A stretch of DNA of 15,842 nucleotides, taken from JBDGPU01 sp042219525. GTDB taxonomy: Archaea > Halobacteriota > Halobacteria > Halobacteriales > Haloferacaceae. Shown here one piece after another: positions 1-7,513 of this stretch; positions within the stretch are counted from its first letter, which is position 1, and each line of letters opens with the position of its first letter. The notes under the pieces were generated by a model. It saw nothing but the letters and a program-made list of their open reading frames with translations. It was not told where the DNA came from and made no database searches. Both the position numbers and the translations under genes were made by a program. The DNA lies in the NCBI GenBank assembly GCA_042219525.1, contig JBDGPU010000142.1, positions 1 to 15,842 of the forward strand, given 5' to 3'.

Positions 1-180
1 GTGGGACTGAAAGGGGCAGCCGCTGAGCGGGACGCCCTGCGACGTAAGCGACGCGGGAGTGAAGCTCTCGCTAGTCTGAGACTTCGTCTCAGGCACCGCA
101 ATCCAGCGACCGACCGAAGGGGGGAGCTGGTGAGGAGCGTAGCGAGCAGCGCGAGCGCTCACAGCTGAGCCTTTCAAGAT
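1..180. repeat. Left end repeat, inverted relative to the right end of the window
   Basis: Bases 10-49 are an exact reverse complement of 15803-15842 (40 of 40). After a 45-base stretch present only on the left (about 50-94), similarity resumes with caccgcaa and continues through gtgaggagcg, agcgagcagcgcga and a GCTGAG-type core to about 180. The left copy starts with gtgggactgaaaggggc. From memory, motifs of this kind are dispersed between genes in haloarchaeal genomes; I cannot confirm that here. No reading frame of note lies inside. Confidence 0.85.
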
Positions 181-269
181 GTAATGAGTGGCTTCAGTAG
201 CTTCGAGCAGACTACCAAACCAGAGCATAACAAAAAACCCACCTAAGAAGGCTGCAGGGTTTGTCAACT

Positions 270-365
270 GTGTCCAGCAGCGCCGCCACCCTGCAAGACG
301 TAGCTTTAGTCGATGAATTCTTGAATTGTATATTTCTCACTTTGTCGCCTTGTCGTCGCAATTAA
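270..365 (+). pseudogene. Possible N-terminal remnant of a haloarchaeal transposase
   Basis: A GTG-initiated frame of 31 codons reads SSSAATLQDVALVDEFLN before drifting into an unconvincing tail and a stop. The TLQDVAxVDEFLN wording resembles the start of some haloarchaeal insertion-sequence transposases as I remember them. This is recall, not a search result. No catalytic residues, no remaining transposase body and no clear terminal inverted repeats are present, so at most this is debris. A chance reading frame is the alternative. Confidence 0.3.
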
Positions 366-581
366 CAACTACGAACGAGGAGGCGATCTGGGCTGCGAGA
401 AACTCAAGGTATTGAGATGGGTTCTATGAAATTCTGCTTGTCGAGAAATGAAAACATGTGCTTCAATTAGCGATTTGCAGCCAAATTTTGTCGATTTAAC
501 TCTCTTGGATTAGACAACCAATGATGAAATGTCATTTGGGAAAGGCATAAATAGAAATGCTATTTTACTAACATAAATTTA

Positions 582-603
582 CTGGAGCTGTTTTCAGTTC
601 CAG
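582..603. other. 9-bp hairpin with TTTT loop
   Basis: ctggagctg (582-590) and cagttccag (595-603) pair over nine positions with one G-T wobble around a four-T loop. It lies 145 bases beyond the stop of the minus-strand protease gene. It could end that transcript or bind a regulator. No T-run follows on either side, so a terminator role is weakly supported. Confidence 0.4.
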
Positions 604-747
604 TCTTCAACTGAACAAAAACTGCATCACTAACTAATGATGTGAATATACGCAAGAACGCCGGGCGACTCTATATCCGTTGTCAGCTGTTTTATCATGC
701 CTCTTTGGAGTATAAAGAATGGATTTTAAGAGGTCTAATGTTGGGGA

Positions 748-1830
748 TTAAATGGGTGCTATAAATTGTCCACCAAATACATTATTTATTTCGTAAGCCG
801 TCGGGCCCATCGTCCGAGAATAAACTGTATCGCCTTCGCAGTCAGTGTCGTTTGCTTTTTTATCGGTCGCCGTTGACGATATTCCAATTATGTAAGCGTC
901 GCTCCCATCTACATCATACATTGGACCACCAGAATCACCCTGTGCAACATCGATCTTGGCTTTCACGCCTTCTCCATTGAAATCAGAACAGTCAGGACCA
1001 CTACTAACCTCCATCTCATCTATGTATCCAACTTCTTCACCCGTTTCCATCCCCATTTTATACATTAATTCACCGGTGGCTTGCATATCGGCTAGGCCGT
1101 TTTTCGTCACAAATCCGGCGACTGTCTTTGTTCCACTTTCTTCTTTGATTTTATTACTAACATCAAACCCACTATTTGGTTTACATGTAATAGCATCCAA
1201 AGATGCCGACTGTGTTTTGACGGTCCCCCAATCATCATCAGTTTGAGTGATTGTTGTTCCAGTCAGATCGTTGCACTGGTCACCGGCGAGATGAGCTGCT
1301 GTAAGCATGTGTTGGTCATAAGCACCGTCTCCATCAGGATCAATATAATATTGAGAGCCGGAAGAACCCACGCCATCTAATATAACTCCACCTGGTAGAT
1401 TATCGTAATCACCAGTATTGTAACAATGCATGTATTTGGGCTCAATATATTCTTTTTCGACAATGGGGATGCCCAGAACTTCGCTAGGGAGATAACCGAC
1501 CTTTAATGAGGTTTTTACGGCCACTCCGAATCCACGCTTTCCCCCATAATAATCCTCGACTGAGATGATTCCAAAACCACGGATATGTTTCTTGCCGCGG
1601 TATTGATCGACCATCTTCTGTCTAGCTCGGCGAGTAGTGTCCAGATGGTCTTTCCATATTTTTGGTACCAGTTTCGTTTTAGCAGGTTTATCACCGCTCT
1701 TGTGGGTCACGATTTCCGTAGTAGATTTCCCCCTCACAAGGTTGGGAATGCCCGCAAAACTTGCTACACCACTCGCAATAACTGATCCCTTTAAAATTGC
1801 ACGTCGATCGAATTCCTTTTTGCTTGGCAT
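748..1830 (-). CDS. Tat-exported trypsin-like (S1 family) serine protease
   Basis: A predicted secreted peptidase of 360 residues. The N-terminus carries a twin-arginine signal (residues 9-15, RRAILKG, then a hydrophobic stretch to about 31), so it should be exported folded. The chymotrypsin-fold triad can be placed: His180 in LTAAH, probable Asp212 in ASLDAI, and Ser300 in GDSGGP. Five cysteines (136, 186, 216, 281, 331) follow the signal, so one or two disulfides are possible. There is no lipobox and no C-terminal membrane anchor. The roughly 140 residues between signal and His180 are longer than a minimal protease needs and may be a propeptide or an added domain. The ATG start is supported by a TATA-like box about 26 bases upstream, which implies a leaderless transcript. 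The gene is AT-rich relative to the window's core and divergent from the lipoprotein at 1942. The substrate is unknown. Confidence 0.88.
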   Translation of the reverse strand: MPSKKEFDRRAILKGSVIASGVASFAGIPNLVRGKSTTEIVTHKSGDKPAKTKLVPKIWKDHLDTTRRARQKMVDQYRGKKHIRGFGIISVEDYYGGKRGFGVAVKTSLKVGYLPSEVLGIPIVEKEYIEPKYMHCYNTGDYDNLPGGVILDGVGSSGSQYYIDPDGDGAYDQHMLTAAHLAGDQCNDLTGTTITQTDDDWGTVKTQSASLDAITCKPNSGFDVSNKIKEESGTKTVAGFVTKNGLADMQATGELMYKMGMETGEEVGYIDEMEVSSGPDCSDFNGEGVKAKIDVAQGDSGGPMYDVDGSDAYIIGISSTATDKKANDTDCEGDTVYSRTMGPTAYEINNVFGGQFIAPI

Positions 1831-1850
1831 AATATGAAAATGTGTCTGAG

Positions 1851-1860
1851 GAATAATAAA
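1851..1860 (-). promoter_or_regulatory. TATA-like box of the serine protease gene
   Basis: Read on the minus strand this is tttattattc, centred about 26 bases before the ATG at 1830. That is the usual archaeal spacing for transcription starting at or next to the start codon. Confidence 0.55.
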
Positions 1861-1912
1861 TCTAACTACGACCTAATTGTTCTCCTTTTAGTTAAGATGA
1901 ATTGCACAAAGC

Positions 1913-1922
1913 ATTCATATTA
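1913..1922 (+). promoter_or_regulatory. TATA-like box of the lipoprotein gene
   Basis: attcatatta is centred about 25 bases before the ATG at 1942. This supports a leaderless transcript and argues against the longer frame that opens at 1834. Confidence 0.5.
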
Positions 1923-1941
1923 CCCGATAAATGGTTCGATC

Positions 1942-2538
1942 ATGACTCTCAGACGCGAGTTTCTGGCTACGGCTGCAGCACTCTCTGTCGCAGGTTGTAG
2001 TCAGCCAGCGGGATCAGAGTTGGAATCCAGCCTATCGGCTGACGCAAGCATCGTGAGGCAAGCGAGCGAGGACACCCCCCTGACTATTCAGTTTGAACTG
2101 CGCAACGAGGGCTCAAAGACACTGGTAGTGTCATCCGAGGATGCAATTCCATTTGTTGTATTCCCTCGGCTTTCCGGGCCAGTAGGCGATGCTATCCTGT
2201 TGCCACCTCGTCGATCCGAAGTTACTGCAGATGTCTCAGCAAGTCAGACAGACGGATGCTGGAAATTTGTCACTCCGGAGGGAAACGACCCCGAAATAAT
2301 AATTGAGATGGACGCAAACCGGCTGTCGCTTGACCCCGAATCCAAACACACTGTGCGACATAAGATCTATTACGATGCAATTGACGATCGATGTTTTCCT
2401 TCAGGGAGTTATCGTGAGGAGCATCCTATTAGACTGGAAGAATCCGAAGCCGACCAACGGCCATCTGTCACCGTAGAGCCAGTACTAACCGTCGGGGAAG
2501 ATGGAACTTCGAAGATCGAAATAAAAGGCTCGCTATAG
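1942..2538 (+). CDS. Tat lipoprotein of unknown function
   Basis: A 198-residue predicted lipoprotein anchored on the outer face of the membrane. The start was placed at 1942 because a compact Tat-lipoprotein signal begins there: RREFLAT at residues 4-10, a short hydrophobic core and lipobox VAGC with Cys19. Residues upstream in the same frame do not look like a signal. The rest is rich in predicted beta strands (for example TIQFELRNEG, EIIIEMDANRL, HPIRL), which suggests an immunoglobulin-like sandwich; Cys106 and Cys151 could form a disulfide. I do not recognise a family with confidence. A loose likeness to BsuPI-type proteinase-inhibitor domains is worth testing because the neighbouring divergent gene encodes a secreted protease. 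Composition is intermediate, less AT-rich than the protease gene. Confidence 0.75.
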   Translation: MTLRREFLATAAALSVAGCSQPAGSELESSLSADASIVRQASEDTPLTIQFELRNEGSKTLVVSSEDAIPFVVFPRLSGPVGDAILLPPRRSEVTADVSASQTDGCWKFVTPEGNDPEIIIEMDANRLSLDPESKHTVRHKIYYDAIDDRCFPSGSYREEHPIRLEESEADQRPSVTVEPVLTVGEDGTSKIEIKGSL

Positions 2539-2633
2539 CGTGATCAATATCTGATACTACGGTTCCTCAGAGACGGCTACAGGAACTGTGCTGAGTGGTA
2601 TCAGCAACGAAGCCGTATTCACGAACCACAGTG

Positions 2634-2697
2634 CAAAAAGCGAGTGTCCGGCGGCTGGGACTTTCGAGGTGCCGAGTGCCGTCGCTGGCGACGACGG
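2634..2697 (-). terminator. Hairpin and T-run downstream of the sensor kinase
   Basis: Beyond the kinase stop (2719), the minus strand has a six-pair stem (2692-2697 with 2679-2684, seven-base loop), then reads cttttt at about 2635-2640. Archaeal termination depends mainly on T-runs, so the T-run is the more likely signal. The gene at 1942-2538 converges on this point from the other side. Confidence 0.35.
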
Positions 2698-2718
2698 AAT
2701 CTCGTTCCCAACGGCAAA

Positions 2719-3840
2719 TTACGCAGGTTCAACGCCGCTAATCTCGAATCGCGCACCGCCGGACTCGCTGTCCGTGACGTCGACGGACCAGCCGTGCGCC
2801 CTGGCGACCTCGCGGACGATGCTCAGACCGAAGCCGGTCCCTTCCGTCGCCGTCGAGTAGCCGGCCTCGAACACCTGATCGCGGTCCGCTTCCGGGATTC
2901 CCGGGCCGTCGTCGGCGACGTAGAAGCCCGTCCCGTCCCCGAGTGTCCCGATTCGAACGGTGACGTCCGGGCCGGCGTGCTCGACGGCATTGCGGAGCAA
3001 GTTCTCGATGAGCTGGCGCACGCGGTCCGGGTCGGCCTTGAACAGGAACGAGTCCTCGACCTCCACGGTCGCGCTCTCCGTGTCAGTCGTCTCGAGACAG
3101 CGCTCGACGAGCGCCTCGAGGTCGACGGGCTCGACCTCGCCGATCGCCTCCCCCTCGCGAGCGAGCGTGAGCAGGTCGTCGATCAGGGTTTCCATCCGCT
3201 CGATCGCGGCCTGGCATCGCTCGAAGTGCTCGGGGTCGCCGGTCTCGCGGGCCAGTTCGAGGTGCCCTGTCAGCACGTTCAGGGGGTTTCGCAGGTCGTG
3301 GGAGACGACGTCGGCGAACTCCGCCAGCCGCTTGTTCTGCTGCTCGAGCTTGCGGCTCCGCTCGCGGATCTCCGCGGCGTGCTCGATGCGGTCGAGCGCC
3401 GCCTGGCAGTGCGCGACCAGCAGCTCCGCGAGCTCGCGGTCCGTCTCGGTGAACGCGCCCGCCTCGTCCGCGACCGTCTGAAACACGCCATGCTCGCCGA
3501 TCGGGACGGTCAACGCGGATCGGTACGGCCCCTGCGGATTTGCCGCCTCGTGCTGCTCGAGATCGTCGACGATGATCGACTCGCCGGTGCGAAACGCGAG
3601 CCCGACGAGCCCTTCATCGACCGACATCGGGGAGGTGCCGTCCGGCGGGGTCGCCGACGAGATCGCCGCGATCGGGAGATGACCATCTTCCTCTAGGTTG
3701 ATAACGCAGATGTCGAACTCCAGAATCGACTCCGCCGCCTCGATCGTCCGCTCACAGACCGCGTCACGGCTCTCGTACTTCTTCAGCTCAGTCGCGATCG
3801 TATTGAGCGCTTTGAGAGCGCGTTCACGGTCGATTGCCAC
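2719..3840 (-). CDS. Soluble GAF-domain sensor histidine kinase, orphan
   Basis: A cytoplasmic two-component kinase with no membrane segment. Numbering here is from an alternative TTG two codons upstream (3844-3846), which gives 375 residues. A GAF-type sensory domain spans about 25-155, a short coiled linker 156-175, the HisKA H-box has His183 in VVSHDLRNP, and the HATPase_c domain follows: N-box ENLLRN at 281-286, G1 DDGPGIP at 312-318, G2 GTGFGLS at 336-342. All key residues are present, so it should autophosphorylate. I prefer the GTG start at 3838-3840 (373 residues): an AGGTGA ribosome-binding motif ends six bases before it, and the TATA-like box lies about 24 bases upstream; the TTG would touch the AGGTGA motif. 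No response regulator lies in the window, so its partner is elsewhere. The ligand cannot be inferred. Confidence 0.9.
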   Translation of the reverse strand: MAIDRERALKALNTIATELKKYESRDAVCERTIEAAESILEFDICVINLEEDGHLPIAAISSATPPDGTSPMSVDEGLVGLAFRTGESIIVDDLEQHEAANPQGPYRSALTVPIGEHGVFQTVADEAGAFTETDRELAELLVAHCQAALDRIEHAAEIRERSRKLEQQNKRLAEFADVVSHDLRNPLNVLTGHLELARETGDPEHFERCQAAIERMETLIDDLLTLAREGEAIGEVEPVDLEALVERCLETTDTESATVEVEDSFLFKADPDRVRQLIENLLRNAVEHAGPDVTVRIGTLGDGTGFYVADDGPGIPEADRDQVFEAGYSTATEGTGFGLSIVREVARAHGWSVDVTDSESGGARFEISGVEPA

Positions 3841-3846
3841 ACTCAA

Positions 3847-3868
3847 TCACCTGTATGTGAATTTATCC
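3847..3868 (-). promoter_or_regulatory. Promoter and ribosome-binding site of the sensor kinase
   Basis: On the minus strand a TATA-like ggataaatt (3860-3868) is followed by AGGTGA (3847-3852). The spacing of six bases to GTG 3840 decides the start in favour of GTG over TTG. Confidence 0.5.
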
Positions 3869-4194
3869 TGATCCAATAAAGGTCTGTGCGTCTCGAAGCG
3901 GGAACGTGACGGTCCGGGTAGGGGTGCGAACACGACCCCGTCGCAAGGTTGGTCGAGTCGTCCCGACGTCCCCAAGTGTCGAGACAGGACTACTGGAACG
4001 ACGGAGCGACCCGAAATCCGCCAGATCAGTGCTTCCGCAAGTGACCGATTTCGTGGGTGCGACCAGCGGAGACAGTCACGCGAGGGCCGGTCACTGAGCC
4101 CGCGAATTACGCCGGTTGAGGTGGGGGAGCGCCGAGGATAGATCTGGCGTTTTAGGGCTTATGCTTCGGTTCTGCGGGGTTCGAGTGAATAAGG
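3869..4194. other. Intergenic region between sensor kinase and ABC operon
   Basis: GC-rich and with no convincing gene. Short frames on both strands lack recognisable motifs or start signals. It contains a short inverted repeat around a loop (ggggt 3921-3925, acccc 3935-3939) and a widely spaced one (agtgaccg 4040-4047, cggtcact 4088-4095). These could be operator sites for the divergent promoters on either side, but nothing proves it. Confidence 0.4.
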
Positions 4195-4201
4195 CTTTTA
4201 T
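4195..4201 (+). promoter_or_regulatory. TATA-like box of the ABC transporter operon
   Basis: cttttat, preceded by the purine-rich aataagg, is centred 26 bases before GTG 4224. This fits leaderless transcription and supports that start for the binding-protein gene. Confidence 0.6.
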
Positions 4202-4223
4202 CCGACATTCCGCATCACCCAGT

Positions 4224-5357
4224 GTGACTGGCAGTAGCCAGGTCGACACGAATACGGAGAGCGGTGCTGACACGACTCAAGCAACGTCGAACCGGCGCGC
4301 CTTCCTCGGCGCCGTCGGAGCAGCGTCGGCCACTGCGCTCGCCGGCTGCTCGTCCATCATGGGCGGTGACGGCGGTCCGCCGACACTCCGGGTGACGGCC
4401 TGGAGTGGGAACTACGGCGAACGGTTCGAGAAGGCCATCCGGCCGATCTTCGAGAAGCGCTTCGACGCCGAGTTGCAGATCAACTTCGGCTGGTCGGAGA
4501 TCCTCTCGAAGATCAAGTCCGCGCCGAAGGACGACCCGCCGTTCGACGTGACGATCACCGCCGAGCCGCTCTACTACAACGGGCGAAATCAGGGCCTCTT
4601 CGAGGAGATCCGGTACGATCAGAACGTGCCGAACTACGAGGAGGTCATGCCCTTTTTCAAGAACGTCCGCCCGCCGAAATACGGGGCGCCGGTCGACGGC
4701 GCGCCGCTGGCAACGCTCTATCGTGACAGCCTCTCCGAACCGGTCGACGAGTGGACCGACTTCACGAGCGAGTTCGTCAAGAACTCGAACGGGGTCGGTA
4801 TCGACTCCGGCTTCTGGATCTTCCCGCTCATGGCTGCTGCCGTCGGGACGGACGCGTCCACGGGCGCGCAGGAGCTGTACAACGCGGACCAGCACGAGGC
4901 CGTCATCGACACGCTCGAGGAGTGGCCCATCAGCGGCTGGGCCTCCTCGGGCACGGACATCTGGCAGCAGTTCGGCGACAAGACCATCGACGCCGCCCAG
5001 TGGTACGTCGACCAGGTCTGGTACGACGTCGACAGCCACGACGGGATCTCGATGAGCGTCCCGGAGAACAACCCGGGCTACCTCGACAACTGGGCCGTCG
5101 TCCGCGGCACGGACAAGCGGCAACTCGGCGAGGAGTTCATCAACATGCTGCTCGACTCGGAGGTGCAGTCGAAGTGGTCCGAGGAGAGCGCGCTGTTCTT
5201 CACGAACAAGAACACGGAGTACGCCGGCGACCTCGGCGACGTGATGCCCACCACCAACGAGGAGGCAGCGAAGCTGACCCTCCCGCAGTGGGACAAGCTC
5301 GCCGAGGACGCCGACAAGTTCAGCAAGCAGTTCAAAGAGATGAAGACGCAGGGCTAA
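4224..5357 (+). CDS. potD: ABC transporter substrate-binding lipoprotein, spermidine/putrescine (PotD) type
   Basis: The ligand-capturing subunit of the importer encoded by the next three genes, 377 residues. From the GTG at 4224 it has an N-terminal Tat signal (NRRAFLGA, Arg24-Arg25), an Ala-rich hydrophobic core and lipobox ALAGC with Cys42, so it should be lipid-anchored outside the membrane. The mature part starts with LRVTAWSGNYGERFEKAI and follows the PotD/SBP_bac_8 two-lobe pattern, including the late WAVVRGTDK and FINMLLDSE segments. An in-frame ATG at 4116 was rejected because it would bury the Tat signal behind about 60 residues and lies upstream of the best TATA box. The class covers polyamines but also other small cationic or organic ligands, so substrate is inferred only from family. 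A 15-base gap separates it from the ATPase gene. Confidence 0.85.
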   Translation: MTGSSQVDTNTESGADTTQATSNRRAFLGAVGAASATALAGCSSIMGGDGGPPTLRVTAWSGNYGERFEKAIRPIFEKRFDAELQINFGWSEILSKIKSAPKDDPPFDVTITAEPLYYNGRNQGLFEEIRYDQNVPNYEEVMPFFKNVRPPKYGAPVDGAPLATLYRDSLSEPVDEWTDFTSEFVKNSNGVGIDSGFWIFPLMAAAVGTDASTGAQELYNADQHEAVIDTLEEWPISGWASSGTDIWQQFGDKTIDAAQWYVDQVWYDVDSHDGISMSVPENNPGYLDNWAVVRGTDKRQLGEEFINMLLDSEVQSKWSEESALFFTNKNTEYAGDLGDVMPTTNEEAAKLTLPQWDKLAEDADKFSKQFKEMKTQG

Positions 5358-5372
5358 CCGCCGATTTCAGCA

Positions 5373-6566
5373 ATGGCAACAGTTACTCTCGACGACCTTA
5401 CCAAGGAGTACGGCGAGCTAACGGCAGTAAACGACCTCGACCTCGAGGTACAGGACGGCGAACTCCTGTGTCTCCTCGGGCCGTCGGGCTGTGGCAAATC
5501 GACGACGCTCCGGATGCTGGGCGGGCTCGAAACGCCCTCCAGCGGCGACGTCTACATCGACGACGACCGCGTCACGGACCAGCCCCCCTACACGCGGGAC
5601 ACCGCGATGGTGTTCCAGTCGTGGGCGCTGTTCCCATCGAAGACGGTCCTCGAAAACGTCGAGTTCGGCCTGAAGATGGCCGGGATGGACGCGGAGGAGC
5701 GTGAGGCGAAGGCCCGCCGTGTTCTCGACATCGTCGAGATGGGCGAGTTCGCCGACGCCGACCCGACCGGGCTCTCCGGGGGCCAGAAGCAGCGCGTCGC
5801 GCTCGCGCGCTCGCTCGCCATCGAGCCCGAGGTGCTCCTGCTCGACGAGCCGCTCTCGAACCTCGACAAGCGGCTCCGCGAGCAGCTCCAGCTCGAACTG
5901 GCCGACATCCACGACACGGTCGAGACGACGTTCGTCTACGTCACGCACGACCAGAACGAGGCGTTCACCCTCGCGGACCGTATCGGCATCCTGAACGACG
6001 GCGAGGTCGAGCAGATCGGCGAGCCGCGCGAGGTGTACAGCGACCCGGAGAGCCTCTTCATCGAGGAGTTCCTCGGCGACACGAACCTCGTCGACGCGGA
6101 AGCGGTCGACGTGACCGACGAGAGCGTCGTCGCCGACACGGAGTTCGGCGTGGAGGTCGAGCTCCCGGTGCGGGACGGGCTCTCGGCCGGCGACCCGCTG
6201 ACGGTCTCCTTCCGCCCCGAGGAACTCGAGGTCGAGCGGGTCGAGGCAGACGGCGGCGCGGACGGAAACGATGCCGCGAACGCACCCGAGATGACGGCCA
6301 CCGACGGCGGGACTGACGTCGCCACCGAATCCGCCGAGGAGGAGCCGTTCACGACGGCGCTGACCGGGGAGATCACGGACATCCTCTACCGCGGGTCGTC
6401 CGTCAGGTTCTACGCCCGGATCGGCGAGCGCGACGTGTTCTTCGAGCAGAGCGTCGCCGACGACACCGACTTCGAGACCGGTGACGTCGTGCGCGTCTCC
6501 TGGGATCCCAGCGACCTCCTGCTGTTCTCGGAGGGGGACCGCATCGGCGGTGGTGACTCCGGATGA
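5373..6566 (+). CDS. potA: ABC transporter ATP-binding protein, PotA type
   Basis: The ATPase subunit, 397 residues, acting on the cytoplasmic side as a dimer. The nucleotide-binding domain is complete: Walker A GPSGCGKST (36-44), Q-loop Gln82, signature LSGGQ (134-138), Walker B VLLLDE (154-159), D-loop SNLD (162-165) and switch His192 in VTHDQ. A TOBE-type C-terminal region follows from about 235 to 390, as expected for the polyamine/iron/maltose importer group. It carries an unusual acidic, Ala/Gly/Thr-rich stretch at about 290-325 that reads as a flexible insert. The ATG at 5373 lies 15 bases after the upstream stop, without a clear ribosome-binding motif. The stop overlaps the start of the first permease by four bases (ATGA), a sign of translational coupling. 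Confidence 0.93.
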   Translation: MATVTLDDLTKEYGELTAVNDLDLEVQDGELLCLLGPSGCGKSTTLRMLGGLETPSSGDVYIDDDRVTDQPPYTRDTAMVFQSWALFPSKTVLENVEFGLKMAGMDAEEREAKARRVLDIVEMGEFADADPTGLSGGQKQRVALARSLAIEPEVLLLDEPLSNLDKRLREQLQLELADIHDTVETTFVYVTHDQNEAFTLADRIGILNDGEVEQIGEPREVYSDPESLFIEEFLGDTNLVDAEAVDVTDESVVADTEFGVEVELPVRDGLSAGDPLTVSFRPEELEVERVEADGGADGNDAANAPEMTATDGGTDVATESAEEEPFTTALTGEITDILYRGSSVRFYARIGERDVFFEQSVADDTDFETGDVVRVSWDPSDLLLFSEGDRIGGGDSG

Positions 6567-7513
6567 GCTTGGCTGACGACGACGCGAACGGCGGTTCGGC
6601 CGCCGACGGCCCGCTGGACGGCGAGTCGCCGTTCGCCTGGTTCGGCGACCGCATCCGGAGTCGCAACGCCGCCAACGTCTTCCTGCTGGTGCCCATCGTC
6701 GCCTTCGAGCTCGTGTTCTTCCTCGTGCCGTTCCTCATCCTGCTGCGGATGAGCCTCAACGCACAGTCCTCGCAGGCCTTTTTCGAACCGGCGTGGACGC
6801 TGAACTCGTACGTCGCCGTGATCCAGTCCGACGTGACGATGGGGATCGTCCTCTTCTCGTTCAAGCTCGGGGTCATCGCGACGGTGCTCTCCGTACTCAT
6901 CGCGCTGTTTTACGCCTACGCGATCTACCGGACTGATGGGCTCACACAGGCTACGCTGCTGTTCGCGGTTATCCTGACGCTGCTGACGACGCTGGTCGTC
7001 AAGACGTACGCGTGGCGGCCGATCTTGACGCCCGACGGGCTGCTCAACGACGCGCTACTCGCCGCGGGAGTCGTCGGCCAGCCGGTCCAGTTCGCGCCGG
7101 GAATCGTCGGAACGGTCGTCGGCCAGGTGTACATCGTCCTGCCGTACAGCATTCTGGCCATCTACAGCGTCTTCTCGACGCTGGACTGGGAGATCGTCGA
7201 GGCCGCCCGCGACCTGGGCGCCTCACGGCCCCGGTCCTTCTTCGAGGTCGTGCTGCCGGAGGTGCTGCCCGGCGTCGCCGTCGCCACCGTCGTCTCCTTC
7301 GCCTGGAGCGTAGGCGCGTACGCCGCGCCGTCCCAGCTCGGGACGGGCGTCCAGACGACGTTCGCGATGGAGGTCGGGAACCTGATGCTGAGTAACTTCA
7401 ACTGGCCGATGGCGTCCGCGCTCGCCGTCCTGATGCTCGCGGCGATGCTGGTCGTCTCGGTGGTACTGTTCCGGCTGCTCAACCGCGCCGGAGGGGGGAT
7501 CCAGGATGTCTAG
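6563..7513 (+). CDS. potB: ABC transporter permease, PotB type
   Basis: One of two channel-forming subunits, 316 residues. After an acidic, Gly/Ala-rich cytoplasmic N-terminus of about 35 residues there are six likely membrane segments (about 39-63, 98-121, 131-150, 182-205, 236-256 and 285-305). The EAA loop that docks on the ATPase is clear at 210-237, with EAARDLGAS and a Gly at 219. This is the BPD_transp_1 fold. The four-base overlap with the ATPase gene and the eight-base overlap with the second permease show that all belong to one transcript. Assignment as PotB rather than PotC rests on gene order. Confidence 0.9.
   Translation: MSLADDDANGGSAADGPLDGESPFAWFGDRIRSRNAANVFLLVPIVAFELVFFLVPFLILLRMSLNAQSSQAFFEPAWTLNSYVAVIQSDVTMGIVLFSFKLGVIATVLSVLIALFYAYAIYRTDGLTQATLLFAVILTLLTTLVVKTYAWRPILTPDGLLNDALLAAGVVGQPVQFAPGIVGTVVGQVYIVLPYSILAIYSVFSTLDWEIVEAARDLGASRPRSFFEVVLPEVLPGVAVATVVSFAWSVGAYAAPSQLGTGVQTTFAMEVGNLMLSNFNWPMASALAVLMLAAMLVVSVVLFRLLNRAGGGIQDV

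Larger units (their letters stand above)
182..747. other. AT-rich intergenic region, no intact gene
   Basis: I see no complete gene. The stretch is much more AT-rich than the core of the window. It holds a short inverted repeat (tgcagggt at 253-260 against accctgca at 289-296), a possible transposase N-terminal remnant (270-365), a hairpin at 582-603, and the downstream flank of the serine protease gene, which ends at 748. The composition and debris suggest a region of past insertion and decay. Confidence 0.6.

Noticed and set aside
2588..2860. Plus-strand 90-residue frame between the lipoprotein and the kinase
   Set aside because: Half of it overlaps the kinase gene in another frame; no motif, signal or promoter supports it.
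3906..4097. 63-residue plus-strand frame upstream of the ABC operon
   Set aside because: Basic and not halophile-like, with no TATA box or ribosome-binding motif and no recognisable segment.
4178..4195. tRNA T-loop-like ggttcgagt
   Set aside because: The flanking bases do not pair to form a T stem, and no acceptor, D or anticodon arms can be found around it.
4116..4223. Longer N-terminus of the substrate-binding protein from ATG 4116
   Set aside because: It would hide the Tat signal behind a non-acidic extension and lies upstream of the best TATA box.
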